In this document: piece after piece, positions 1-7,038 of the stretch
Layout of the letters: every line of letters begins with the position of its first letter
Numbering within the stretch: the stretch's first letter is position 1
Assembly (NCBI RefSeq): GCF_963665245.1
Contig: NZ_OY762267.1
Location: 4,622,001 to 4,686,000 of the forward strand
DNA: 64,000 nt
From: an uncultured Paludibaculum sp.
GTDB lineage: Bacteria > Acidobacteriota > Terriglobia > Bryobacterales > Bryobacteraceae
Direction of reading: 5' to 3'
Notes under the pieces: generated by a model
Told to the model about the DNA's origin: nothing
Seen by the model: only the letters and a program-made list of their open reading frames with translations
Databases searched by the model: none
Position numbers and translations under genes: made by a program

Positions 1-158
1 ATCAGCAGAAGGCTGCCGGACAGCGTGAAGCGAACGGCCACCAGAAGCGCCGGTGGAAAGGTCTCGAGGGCCATCCGAATGCCCAGATAGGTGGTGCCCC
101 AGAAGAAACAGACGGACACAAGGGCGGCATACGCAGTGAACTGGGGGTGATTCCTCAA
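1..158 (-). CDS. DMT/EamA-family transporter, N-terminal part (cut by window edge)
   Basis: The complement reads about 52 codons from a TTG at 158 down to base 1 without a stop. The peptide has a short polar start and then a hydrophobic segment containing FFWGTTYLGIRMALE and FPPALLVAVRF, the hallmark first helices of the EamA/drug-metabolite transporter family of ten-helix inner-membrane carriers. Substrate cannot be told from this part. The start codon is uncertain, because TTG is simply the first start in the frame before the sequence turns non-coding. It is divergent from the sugar kinase that begins at 205, so the 46 bases between them should hold both promoters. Confidence 0.6.
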   Translation of the reverse strand, partial: MRNHPQFTAYAALVSVCFFWGTTYLGIRMALETFPPALLVAVRFTLSGSLLL

Positions 159-204
159 ATTGTAAGCGTAGCATCCGGATCTCTGACTCCGATAAACTGA
201 TGGG

Positions 205-1137
205 TTGATTCTCACCCTCACCGCGAATCCCGCCATTGACCGCAACGTTGCCGTCGATCGCCTGGTCTTCGAAGATCGCGCCTATATTCTGTCGACGCGC
301 GAATCGGCCGGCGGGCGGGGCATCAATGCGTCGTTTGTGATTCACAGTTTTGGCGGGCCGACGCTGGCCATTGCCATCTGTGGCGGGAAGTCGGGCAAGC
401 TGCTGGAGGGGTTTCTCAGCCATGCCGAGTTTCCGTGCGACCTTGTCCGGGTGCGGCACGAGATCCGCACCAATTTCACGGTGGCCGACAAGAATGGGCT
501 GGCGGTCAAGCTGAATGAACATGGTCCGGCCCTCAGCCAGGCGGAACTGGCGCGGCTGGAACGGACCGTGCGCCACCGGATGAAGGAAGCACAGTGGCTG
601 ATGCTGTGCGGCAGCTTGCCACCGGGTGTGCCGGCGGAGTTCTATGCCCGGCTGATCCATGCGGCCACGAAGTTGGGCGTCAAGACGCTTTTGGATACGG
701 ATGGAGAAGCGGTGGAGGCGGCGCTGGAGCAGGGGCCGACCGTGGTGACGCCGAATCAACCGGAGGCGGAGCGGCTGTTGAACCGCGCCCTGCTGACGCG
801 GAATCACTTCCAGGAAGCGGCCGAACGGATTCGCGGGATGGGCGCCAAGAACGTGATTCTGTCGCTGGGTGCGCGCGGCGCCCTGGGCGCGTTTGAAGAC
901 GGCGCCATCTGGGAAGCGATCCCGCCGCGCATTGACGCTTTGTGCCCCATTGGCGCGGGCGACGCACTGGCCGCGGCGTATGCCTGGGCGGCGCATGACG
1001 GGAAAGCCGCAGTGGATTCGCTGCGTTGGGGGGTGGCGGCGGGTACGGCGTCAGCACGCCTGCCGGGTGTGAGCTTCGCCAACCTGCAACAGACTCGTGA
1101 GGTCTACGGCCGTGTCGAAGTCCGGCGCCTGAATTAG
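205..1137 (+). CDS. PfkB-family hexose kinase (1-phosphofructokinase/tagatose-6-phosphate kinase type)
   Basis: This 310-residue protein begins TLTANPAIDRN, like FruK/LacC kinases, and ends with the PfkB signature GAGDALAAAYAW near residues 250-261, whose Asp is the catalytic base. A GGRGINAS stretch near residue 37 fits the substrate-binding loop. The family uses ATP to phosphorylate fructose-1-phosphate, tagatose-6-phosphate or fructose-6-phosphate in the cytoplasm, and the exact sugar cannot be decided here. The start is TTG, because the ATG just upstream runs into a stop after two codons. The 3' end overlaps the convergent cobA by 87 bases. No PTS gene lies nearby. Confidence 0.85.
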   Translation: MILTLTANPAIDRNVAVDRLVFEDRAYILSTRESAGGRGINASFVIHSFGGPTLAIAICGGKSGKLLEGFLSHAEFPCDLVRVRHEIRTNFTVADKNGLAVKLNEHGPALSQAELARLERTVRHRMKEAQWLMLCGSLPPGVPAEFYARLIHAATKLGVKTLLDTDGEAVEAALEQGPTVVTPNQPEAERLLNRALLTRNHFQEAAERIRGMGAKNVILSLGARGALGAFEDGAIWEAIPPRIDALCPIGAGDALAAAYAWAAHDGKAAVDSLRWGVAAGTASARLPGVSFANLQQTREVYGRVEVRRLN

Positions 1138-1836
1138 CTGGCCGCGCAGGTTTACCACGGCGCCCACCACCATTACCGCGGGCGAGCCCACATCACAAAG
1201 CCCCGCTTCGCGAAGGGTCGTGACGATCACACGCTCCCGGGGCGTGGATCCATTTTCCACAAAAGCAACCGGCGTAGACGCGTCGCGGCCAGCTGCGATG
1301 AGACAGTCCGCGATTTCCGCGCGGCGTCCGACACCCATGAGAATGACGAGCGTGTCGACGTGCGCGTAGGCGGACCACTCCTGGCAGGCGGCGGGGTACC
1401 GGTGGCCGGTGACGACGGCAAAACCACCCGCGATGCCACGGTAAGTGACTGGAATGCCAGCCAGTTCCGGGACGCAGATGGCGGAGCTCAAACCCGGCGT
1501 CACCTCGACGTCCCAGCCGCGCGATACCAGCCAGCGCCACTCTTCGCCGCCGCGACCGAACACCATGGGGTCGCCGCCCTTCAAGCGGACCACGGTCTGA
1601 TGCCGGCGGCCGCAGTCTTCCAAGAGGTCCAGGATGTGGCGCTGGATCTCTTCCTGGCGGCCCTCTTCCTTGCCGACATCGTGAAGCTCGGCGCCGGGGT
1701 GGATCAATTCGAGGACTTCGCGGGTCACCAGACGGTCATACAGCACGGCATCGGCCCGGGCCAGAATGCGGGCCGCACGGACGGTGAGGAGGTCCGCGCG
1801 TCCGGGTCCGGCTCCGACGATGTGTATGGTGCTCAT
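1051..1836 (-). CDS. cobA: Uroporphyrinogen-III C-methyltransferase
   Basis: The 261-residue product carries the tetrapyrrole methylase signatures: GAGPGRADLLTVRAA at the N-terminus, VVRLKGGDPMVFGRGGEE near residue 90, and the VTGH segment near residue 145. SUMT enzymes use S-adenosylmethionine to methylate uroporphyrinogen III at C2 and C7, giving precorrin-2 for siroheme or cobalamin. Length is normal for a stand-alone SUMT without a CysG-type N-terminus. No other siroheme or cobalamin gene lies in the window. Its last 28 codons lie opposite the coding 3' end of the sugar kinase, so both C-termini are constrained by the same DNA. Confidence 0.92.
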   Translation of the reverse strand: MSTIHIVGAGPGRADLLTVRAARILARADAVLYDRLVTREVLELIHPGAELHDVGKEEGRQEEIQRHILDLLEDCGRRHQTVVRLKGGDPMVFGRGGEEWRWLVSRGWDVEVTPGLSSAICVPELAGIPVTYRGIAGGFAVVTGHRYPAACQEWSAYAHVDTLVILMGVGRRAEIADCLIAAGRDASTPVAFVENGSTPRERVIVTTLREAGLCDVGSPAVMVVGAVVNLRGQLIQAPDFDTAVDLTSLLQVGEAHTRQAC

Positions 1837-1845
1837 GGGGAGGGA

Positions 1846-1860
1846 CTAGCCTCAGGCTAG
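1846..1860. promoter_or_regulatory. Short perfect hairpin upstream of cobA
   Basis: CTAGCC, a three-base loop and GGCTAG form a perfect stem 10 bases upstream of the cobA start. A second weaker hairpin (AGGC / GCCT, 1866-1879) follows in the 58-base gap to the next minus-strand gene. There is no U-run, so these are leader or operator structures rather than a clear terminator. Confidence 0.3.
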
Positions 1861-1894
1861 CATAAGGCCTCAAAGCCTATCAACAAAGTGAGTA

Positions 1895-2167
1895 TTAGGC
1901 TCCGGGAGTGGAATCGGCAGGCGGCGGCAGTTCGTCGGAGTCCTTCTTCCGGCGCTTGAAGAGGATCTCCGGCGATTTGACCCAGGTCGCGATCAGTATC
2001 CCGAAAAGTACCGCGAGTGAGATAAACGTCGCGATGGAGCCGACGACGAGGTAGTCGGTCTCCGAATGCGGTTCCGGCAGAAGTCTCAATCCGATTGCCA
2101 CCGTGACTCCGAAGACGATGGCCGCGCCGGTCAGCAGCATCGCCCACCTGGTTGCAGGAGATTCCAT
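1895..2167 (-). CDS. Small two-helix membrane protein of unknown function
   Basis: I place the start at the ATG at 2167 (MESPATRWAML), ten bases after the stop of the ferredoxin reductase gene, rather than at an earlier ATG that would overlap it. The 90-residue product has hydrophobic segments at about residues 9-28 and 42-62 and a basic then acidic/proline-rich C-terminal tail (FKRRKKDSDE). I do not recognise a family. Its position directly behind the reductase on the same strand suggests co-transcription. Confidence 0.6.
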   Translation of the reverse strand: MESPATRWAMLLTGAAIVFGVTVAIGLRLLPEPHSETDYLVVGSIATFISLAVLFGILIATWVKSPEILFKRRKKDSDELPPPADSTPGA

Positions 2168-2177
2168 GAGATTGATT

Positions 2178-2867
2178 TTAATCGTATTTCTCGACGATGA
2201 TCTGCCTTCGTTCAAATCCTTTCGATTTGAGCGCGGCTCGAACATCATCGACCATCGCCTTCAGTCCGCAAACGTAGACGTCCATGTCGGTACGTCCACC
2301 CAAGGCTTCATCGAGATGAGCCTGAACACGGCCGGCGCGGCCGGTCCAGCCCGCTTCGGGCCGGGTGAGGGTGGGCAGATACCGGAAGCCCGGCCGGGTG
2401 GCGGCCAATTCCTCGAACTCGGCGCGGTAGAGAATGCCGGCTTCGGAGCGGGTTCCGAACAACAACGTGAGGTTGGCCGGGCCGGAAAGTACCGGTTGCC
2501 AGCGCAGAAAGGCTCGAAACGGCGCCACGCCTGTGCCTGTGGCGACATAGACGGCGTCATGCACCTGGGCCTTGGGGACGAAATACCCGAGTGGGCCGCT
2601 CATCTCTATGAAATCGCCGGGCTTCATGTCGAACAACCAGGGCGAAAGGTGCCCGTCCTGGACCCGGTTCAGGCAGAGTTCGAAGCGGTTGCATTCAGGC
2701 GCTGACGCGATGGAATAGGCGCGGGTGATGGACTTGCCCAGAATGTCGCGGTTGAAGCTGACGAACTGGCCGGGTGTGAAGTCGAGCGTTTCCAGCGAAT
2801 CGACGGCGAAGGTGAAGTGCCGGACTTCCGGCGCGATTTCGACCGAGTCGATGAGGCGGGCCTTCAA
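2178..2867 (-). CDS. Ferredoxin/flavodoxin--NADP(+) reductase-type flavoprotein
   Basis: The protein has the FNR fold in order: an N-terminal FAD barrel with TRAYSIAS (the RxYS flavin motif), a glycine-rich NADP motif GTGVAPFRAFL in the middle, and a CGLKAMVDDV segment near the C-terminus. Such enzymes pass electrons between NADPH and ferredoxin or flavodoxin in the cytoplasm. I choose the TTG at 2867 as start, giving 229 residues: it is preceded by AGGAAG at good spacing and overlaps the stop of the upstream gene as TTGA, a coupling arrangement seen elsewhere in this window. The longer in-frame alternative would overlap that gene by about 90 bases. Confidence 0.85.
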   Translation of the reverse strand: MKARLIDSVEIAPEVRHFTFAVDSLETLDFTPGQFVSFNRDILGKSITRAYSIASAPECNRFELCLNRVQDGHLSPWLFDMKPGDFIEMSGPLGYFVPKAQVHDAVYVATGTGVAPFRAFLRWQPVLSGPANLTLLFGTRSEAGILYRAEFEELAATRPGFRYLPTLTRPEAGWTGRAGRVQAHLDEALGGRTDMDVYVCGLKAMVDDVRAALKSKGFERRQIIVEKYD

Positions 2868-3487
2868 GCTTGGGCTTCCTCCGAGGGTGGGGGCAGCAGG
2901 CCGTAAAGAGATTCGATGAACGACCGGCTCTTGCGGCGCCCGTTGTTGGTCTGCCATTCCGTGCGCTGCCAGAAGACCAGCACGCCCAGGATGTCCTTGT
3001 CGCGCACGGTGTGGGAGCCGCCGCGTTCGGCGACGTGCTCGCGAAACTGGCTGAGCTCCTGCTGAAAACGGTCGGAGACCGCGGCGGCGATGCCGTTCAC
3101 CGGGCGGGTTTCGTAGATCAGACCGCTGTCGGCGATCTTGTAGCTGCGCACCAGCGAGTCGAGGGCGTCGCGCATGTCGAGGTCATTGGCGCCCGGTGTT
3201 TCGAGCGCCGAGACGAGCAGGAGCCGGCCGGTGACGATGGCCAGGGGCTGCTGCTGCTCCATGAACTTATCGGTGAGTTCAATCTCGGGGTGGGGCAGCG
3301 TCTTGGGGTCGACTTCGGGTGGTTTTTCGTGGCTTCGGGCTTCGCGCAGGTATTCGCAGTCGAGGGGGCAGTCGATCGTCTGCTCCCGCTCAGTTCCACA
3401 GCAAACCGCACAGATGTCATGCATCAAAGCGGGGCAGGACCGGCGCGGGGGCCGCGACTCGCACAAATGGCAGGTTACGCGTTCCAT
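2864..3487 (-). CDS. Conserved protein with N-terminal cysteine-rich (zinc-ribbon-like) motif
   Basis: The 207-residue protein opens with a dense cysteine pattern: CHLCES, then CPALMHDICAVCCGT, then IDCPLDCEYL, within the first 47 residues. The spacing of CxxC, CxxCC and CPxxC pairs is typical of metal-binding ribbons. The rest is mixed alpha/beta with no motif I can name. It is the first gene of a minus-strand unit with the ferredoxin reductase (TTGA overlap) and the small membrane protein, which hints at a redox or regulatory role, but that is inference. Confidence 0.7.
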   Translation of the reverse strand: MERVTCHLCESRPPRRSCPALMHDICAVCCGTEREQTIDCPLDCEYLREARSHEKPPEVDPKTLPHPEIELTDKFMEQQQPLAIVTGRLLLVSALETPGANDLDMRDALDSLVRSYKIADSGLIYETRPVNGIAAAVSDRFQQELSQFREHVAERGGSHTVRDKDILGVLVFWQRTEWQTNNGRRKSRSFIESLYGLLPPPSEEAQA

Positions 3488-3515
3488 GGGTCCGATTTAT
3501 CGTACCATCCGAGTG

Positions 3516-3671
3516 ATGAAGAACATCGATGTCTACATCAAGATCGAGGCCGATCTCGACGAGAGCGAGCACCCTCAGCGGTTCGCCGAAGAGCTCTGCC
3601 GGATCCTGAAGCGCGTCTATGCGGTCCGCAAGGCGGAAGTCCAGAACTTACTGGAGCATACGGTCGAATGA
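3516..3671 (+). CDS. Small conserved-looking protein, 51 residues
   Basis: From the ATG at 3516 the frame encodes MKNIDVYIKIEADLDESEH and a helical C-terminal half rich in Glu, Arg and Lys (about residues 20-50). Its stop overlaps the start of the aldo/keto reductase as ATGA, which argues that it is translated and coupled to it. An upstream in-frame ATG at 3486 would add ten residues but would overlap the start of the divergent gene. I do not recognise the family. Confidence 0.55.
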   Translation: MKNIDVYIKIEADLDESEHPQRFAEELCRILKRVYAVRKAEVQNLLEHTVE

Positions 3672-4429
3672 AGCTGCCGTGGACCGGACTGGAATTCGGG
3701 CTGGGCCTGCTGGAAATCGGCCGGGCCTGGGGTTTCCGGCCGTCTCCGGTGCCGGACGATGAGCAGGTGGCGGAGTTCCTGCGGGGTGCCTACGAAGCCG
3801 GTGTCAGGATCTTTGACACGGCGCCGTCGTATGCGTGGAGCGAACCCAGGTTTGGCGCGTTTCTGGGCCGGCTGACCGCCGAGCAGCGCGACTCGTTAAT
3901 TGTCGCGACGAAGTTCGGCGAGTCGTGGGATTTTGACGCCAACCAGCCCGTGCTGGACCATAGCTACGACGCCCTGATGCACAGCCTGGAAGAGAGCTTC
4001 CGCCGGCTGGGACGCATCGATATCCTGCAGGTGCATCGCAGCACGCCGGAGGTCTTGCGGGCTCCGGGGACCATCAGGGCTCTTGAGGCGGCGAAGGCGG
4101 CCGGGATCCGGGTGGTGGGCGCCAGCGTGAAGGATCTGGAGTCGGTCGAGATCGCCTGCACGAACGATCTGTTCCAGATTCTACAGATTCCCTACAACCG
4201 TCGGAATCAGGCCATGCGGCCGGCCGTGGAGCGTGCCCGCGCGGCTGGGCGATTGCTTTTCACGAACAGGCCCTTCGCGGAGGGCGAGTTGCTGCAGGCC
4301 GGGGATCGAAGCGCCGCCATCCGGGCGTGTTTCGCGGCGATCCGGGAGACGCCGTTTGATGGCGCGATTCTGGCCGGCACACGGTCCGTCGAGCACCTGA
4401 AGCAGAATCTAGCGGCATTTCAGGGGTGA
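3668..4429 (+). CDS. Aldo/keto reductase family oxidoreductase
   Basis: The 253-residue protein shows the AKR catalytic tetrad in order: Asp and Tyr in FDTAPSYAWSE, Lys in IVATKFGE and His in ILQVHRS. The TIM-barrel length is slightly short of the usual 280-320 residues. Such enzymes reduce aldehydes or ketones with NADPH in the cytoplasm; the substrate is unknown. The start ATG overlaps the stop of the 51-residue protein. The 3' end overlaps the convergent glycosyltransferase gene by 10 bases. Confidence 0.85.
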   Translation: MKLPWTGLEFGLGLLEIGRAWGFRPSPVPDDEQVAEFLRGAYEAGVRIFDTAPSYAWSEPRFGAFLGRLTAEQRDSLIVATKFGESWDFDANQPVLDHSYDALMHSLEESFRRLGRIDILQVHRSTPEVLRAPGTIRALEAAKAAGIRVVGASVKDLESVEIACTNDLFQILQIPYNRRNQAMRPAVERARAAGRLLFTNRPFAEGELLQAGDRSAAIRACFAAIRETPFDGAILAGTRSVEHLKQNLAAFQG

Positions 4430-5727
4430 CGCCGGCGGCGAAGCCGGATGAGCAACGACTTCCCGGCTTCGAGGCGGGATTCCTCGACAAAGCCACGGGC
4501 TGCCAGTGCTCGCAACTCGCTGCGCACCAGTTGCGGCCGGGCGTAGGGCGACACCGCCAGCACGAGCCGGGGCCGATCGGCACGACACGGATCCAGGGAC
4601 GGCTGGAAGAAGCGATAGCAACGCGTGGCGCTGGCTGGGATCGCCTGGAGGCAGGCCCTCTCCGATGAGATTTGTCTGGCGGCCGCGGCCCAATCCTCGT
4701 GAGGCGCCGTGAAGTACCGTCCAGCCTGCACCACGTCTACGGTGAGCAGCAGTGCTGCCAGCGTCATGCCCGTACGGCCGGACTTCTCGATTCCGGCGGC
4801 CGCCAGGACGGCCACGGCGGGCAGGACCCACAGAATCTGGCGCGCGGCCAGAAAGTAGTCGAAGACCGCGTCGGCCCCAAGGGCGGCACATATGGGGATG
4901 ACGATCAGCAACAGCAACAAGGCTCCGTAGTGCCTCAGCACGGACGGTCGAGCCAAGGCGAGTCCGCAGAGAAACAGCAGCAGGCCCGAGCCCCAGTAGC
5001 CAGAACCGGCGAGTTCGCGAAACAGCATCAGCGGCGTCTTCCAGGAAGCCGAGAAGTGGACCGCATCGCTTTGAAGATCGGCGGTCCAGACACGGCTCGA
5101 GAACTGCAACCAGGGGAGGAACGACGCGAGGGCGACGAGGAACGACAAACAACCCAGTAGGAAGGCCCGGTGCCGCCGCTGGCCGACAGACCACAGCAGA
5201 TGGGCCGCGGCCACGGATGCGGCGTAGGGCTGCGTGTAGATCGTCAGGACGAGGCATCCGCAGTAAGCCGTGGCCGTCGTGATGCGGGGTTCTCTGGTGA
5301 GCCTCAGGTATAGGTAAGAACTCAGCGCGGAGAGGAACAGCGCCTGCGAGTACATGCGGCCCTCGGCCGAGTAGCGCAGGACAATGGGGCAGGCCCCGAA
5401 TAGGGCGGCGGCCAGCCACCAGTGGCGGAGGCAGCATTGCTTCGCCAGTAAAGCGACAACCAGAACAGAGGCGGCGGCGAAGACCGCCGAGGGTAGCCGC
5501 GCGGCGAACGGCGAGTAGCCGGTGACTTTGAGTAGGAAGTGCTGGGGCAGGTAGCCCAGAGGGGCGCCGCCCGGGTGATGTGTGGGCAGCACCTGGAGCA
5601 ATTGGCCGGTGGAGCCAGTGCGCGTGTCGATCAACTGGAGGATCTCGTCCAGCCATAGGGGCAGCACCCCGCACAGACTCAATGCGATGAGTAGATACAC
5701 TCCGGCCGTACACAGTGCTTTGGGCAT
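4420..5727 (-). CDS. Membrane glycosyltransferase, GT39/GT-C (ArnT/PMT-like) type
   Basis: The 435-residue protein is strongly hydrophobic, with about ten membrane segments. The first external loop carries the acidic pair WLDE, and a HHPGGAPLGYLP segment follows, as in dolichyl-phosphate-mannose and undecaprenyl-phosphate-sugar transferases. The family moves a sugar from a polyprenyl-phosphate carrier to protein, lipid A or glycan on the outer face of the inner membrane. GGAGAA precedes the ATG at good distance. Neighbours give no hint of the acceptor. Confidence 0.75.
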   Translation of the reverse strand: MPKALCTAGVYLLIALSLCGVLPLWLDEILQLIDTRTGSTGQLLQVLPTHHPGGAPLGYLPQHFLLKVTGYSPFAARLPSAVFAAASVLVVALLAKQCCLRHWWLAAALFGACPIVLRYSAEGRMYSQALFLSALSSYLYLRLTREPRITTATAYCGCLVLTIYTQPYAASVAAAHLLWSVGQRRHRAFLLGCLSFLVALASFLPWLQFSSRVWTADLQSDAVHFSASWKTPLMLFRELAGSGYWGSGLLLFLCGLALARPSVLRHYGALLLLLIVIPICAALGADAVFDYFLAARQILWVLPAVAVLAAAGIEKSGRTGMTLAALLLTVDVVQAGRYFTAPHEDWAAAARQISSERACLQAIPASATRCYRFFQPSLDPCRADRPRLVLAVSPYARPQLVRSELRALAARGFVEESRLEAGKSLLIRLRRRRHP

Positions 5728-5761
5728 CGTGTTCTCCAGTGCGGGCGAGTTTGGGAGACGG

Positions 5762-6406
5762 CTAGAAGGAGAGGCCCACGAGGATACTCACCTGGTTGGA
5801 AGCTGGCCTGTGAACGCGGGTATAACGGAGTTCGGGGGCGATCTTGAGCCGGTGGAAGCGGAACTCCGCACCGGTGGCCCCGGTATAGCCGCCCCGGCCG
5901 GATGCTCCGCTATACTCGCCTCCGAGGAATGGCCCGACACCTGGCGGGTAGCAGGATTCGGCTGAGAGGCAGGTGTAGCTAATCCGGCCGCTCACGGATT
6001 CGTTGGTCGAGGTGCCCCCAACGCTGATGAAGGGCCGCATTGTGTGTCCGGGGAAGCGGTATTTCAGGAGAATGGGGATGTCAATGGCCTTAACGTCCTG
6101 CTGCGCCACCACGAGGAGGGCCTGACCGGAAGGGAAGAAGAATTCAGGGCCGGCGGAGCCCCCACGGAAGCCGCGGAATAGCGCATCGACTTCAATTGCC
6201 AAGTTGGCGGGCAGGCGAAACTCAATGGTGGGCCCAACCGTCCAACGGCCCGTGTCCGTGAAGATGAGAGCGGAATTGGCGAAGAAGGGCGTGGCCTGGC
6301 GCCGGGGGATGTCGGTGAGTGGGACTCCGGCCTTGATTCCAAGCGAGACTATCTGGGCGGAGGCGACGTTGGAAAGCGCAAGGAGAAGGATGAGTGAGAA
6401 TCGCAT
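5762..6406 (-). CDS. Outer-membrane beta-barrel protein (OmpA/OmpW-like porin family)
   Basis: A clear signal peptide (MRFSLILLLALSNVASAQ, cut after ASA) precedes about 195 residues of alternating polar/non-polar strands, rich in Gly and aromatic residues, with GIKAGVPLTD at the start and a C-terminal aromatic residue (VSILVGLSF), the usual barrel-insertion signal. The size suggests eight strands. Function beyond an outer-membrane barrel cannot be told. It is divergent from the ECF sigma gene across 143 bases. Confidence 0.8.
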   Translation of the reverse strand: MRFSLILLLALSNVASAQIVSLGIKAGVPLTDIPRRQATPFFANSALIFTDTGRWTVGPTIEFRLPANLAIEVDALFRGFRGGSAGPEFFFPSGQALLVVAQQDVKAIDIPILLKYRFPGHTMRPFISVGGTSTNESVSGRISYTCLSAESCYPPGVGPFLGGEYSGASGRGGYTGATGAEFRFHRLKIAPELRYTRVHRPASNQVSILVGLSF

Positions 6407-6549
6407 CTGCAGGGGAGAGCCCGCTTGAGAGGCGTTTATCTACAGCAAAGAAATATTCCTGCGTACTGTAGTGAAAGTCCGGAACAGCAGGCTCTGAAAG
6501 GTTACGGCGTCAAACGCGGGCCGCGGCTTGGCGCCAAAGTCACGATTGG

Positions 6550-7038
6550 ATGAGTATCCGTGATCAGGTGGAGCGGGTGTATGAGGCGGAGCGCGAACAC
6601 ATCTATTCGTATCTCCGCTATTTCGGCGTTCCGCCGCAGCGGGCCCAGGAGTTGGCCCAGGATTGCTTCGTGAAGCTGCACATCAGGATGTCGAAGGGCG
6701 AGACGATTGACGATCCGCGTGCCTGGCTGTACCGCGTCGCTCAGAACCAGGCGCGGCGGTTTCACCGGCGCGAGCCTGTCTTCGATGAACTCGACTTGAA
6801 CATCGGTGGACCGCGGACCACATCCGATCCCGAGCAGGCGGCGATGCAGCGGCAGCGCCAGGGGCTGTTGGAGCAGGCGATCCGCGGGCTCTCCCCACAA
6901 CAGAAGAACTGTCTGTTCCTGCGAGGGCAGGGGTTACGCTACAGGGAGATTGCTGGGGCCATGGGCATCAGCTCCTCGGCGGTGGGTGAGTTCCTGCGCC
7001 GGGCCGTGGAGAAGCTGAAAGAGGCCGTGAATGGATAG
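6550..7038 (+). CDS. RNA polymerase sigma factor, ECF subfamily
   Basis: The 162-residue protein has the two-domain ECF layout: region 2 (EREHIYSYLRYFGVPPQRAQELAQDCFVKL and DDPRAWLYRVAQNQ, residues about 16-70) and a region 4 helix-turn-helix (RYREIAGAMGISSSAVGEFL, residues about 130-150). It should direct RNA polymerase to a small regulon. The next gene, overlapping by 8 bases, encodes a membrane anti-sigma factor with a zinc-binding motif, so activity is probably held in check until an envelope signal arrives. Confidence 0.9.
   Translation: MSIRDQVERVYEAEREHIYSYLRYFGVPPQRAQELAQDCFVKLHIRMSKGETIDDPRAWLYRVAQNQARRFHRREPVFDELDLNIGGPRTTSDPEQAAMQRQRQGLLEQAIRGLSPQQKNCLFLRGQGLRYREIAGAMGISSSAVGEFLRRAVEKLKEAVNG

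Noticed and set aside
2868..2957. Longer N-terminus of the ferredoxin reductase
   Set aside because: It would overlap the upstream gene by about 90 bases, while the TTG at 2867 has a good ribosome site and a TTGA junction.
6481..6511. ECF-type autoregulated promoter (GGAAC ... CGTC) before the ECF sigma gene
   Set aside because: The spacer of 22 bases is too long for the usual 15-17.
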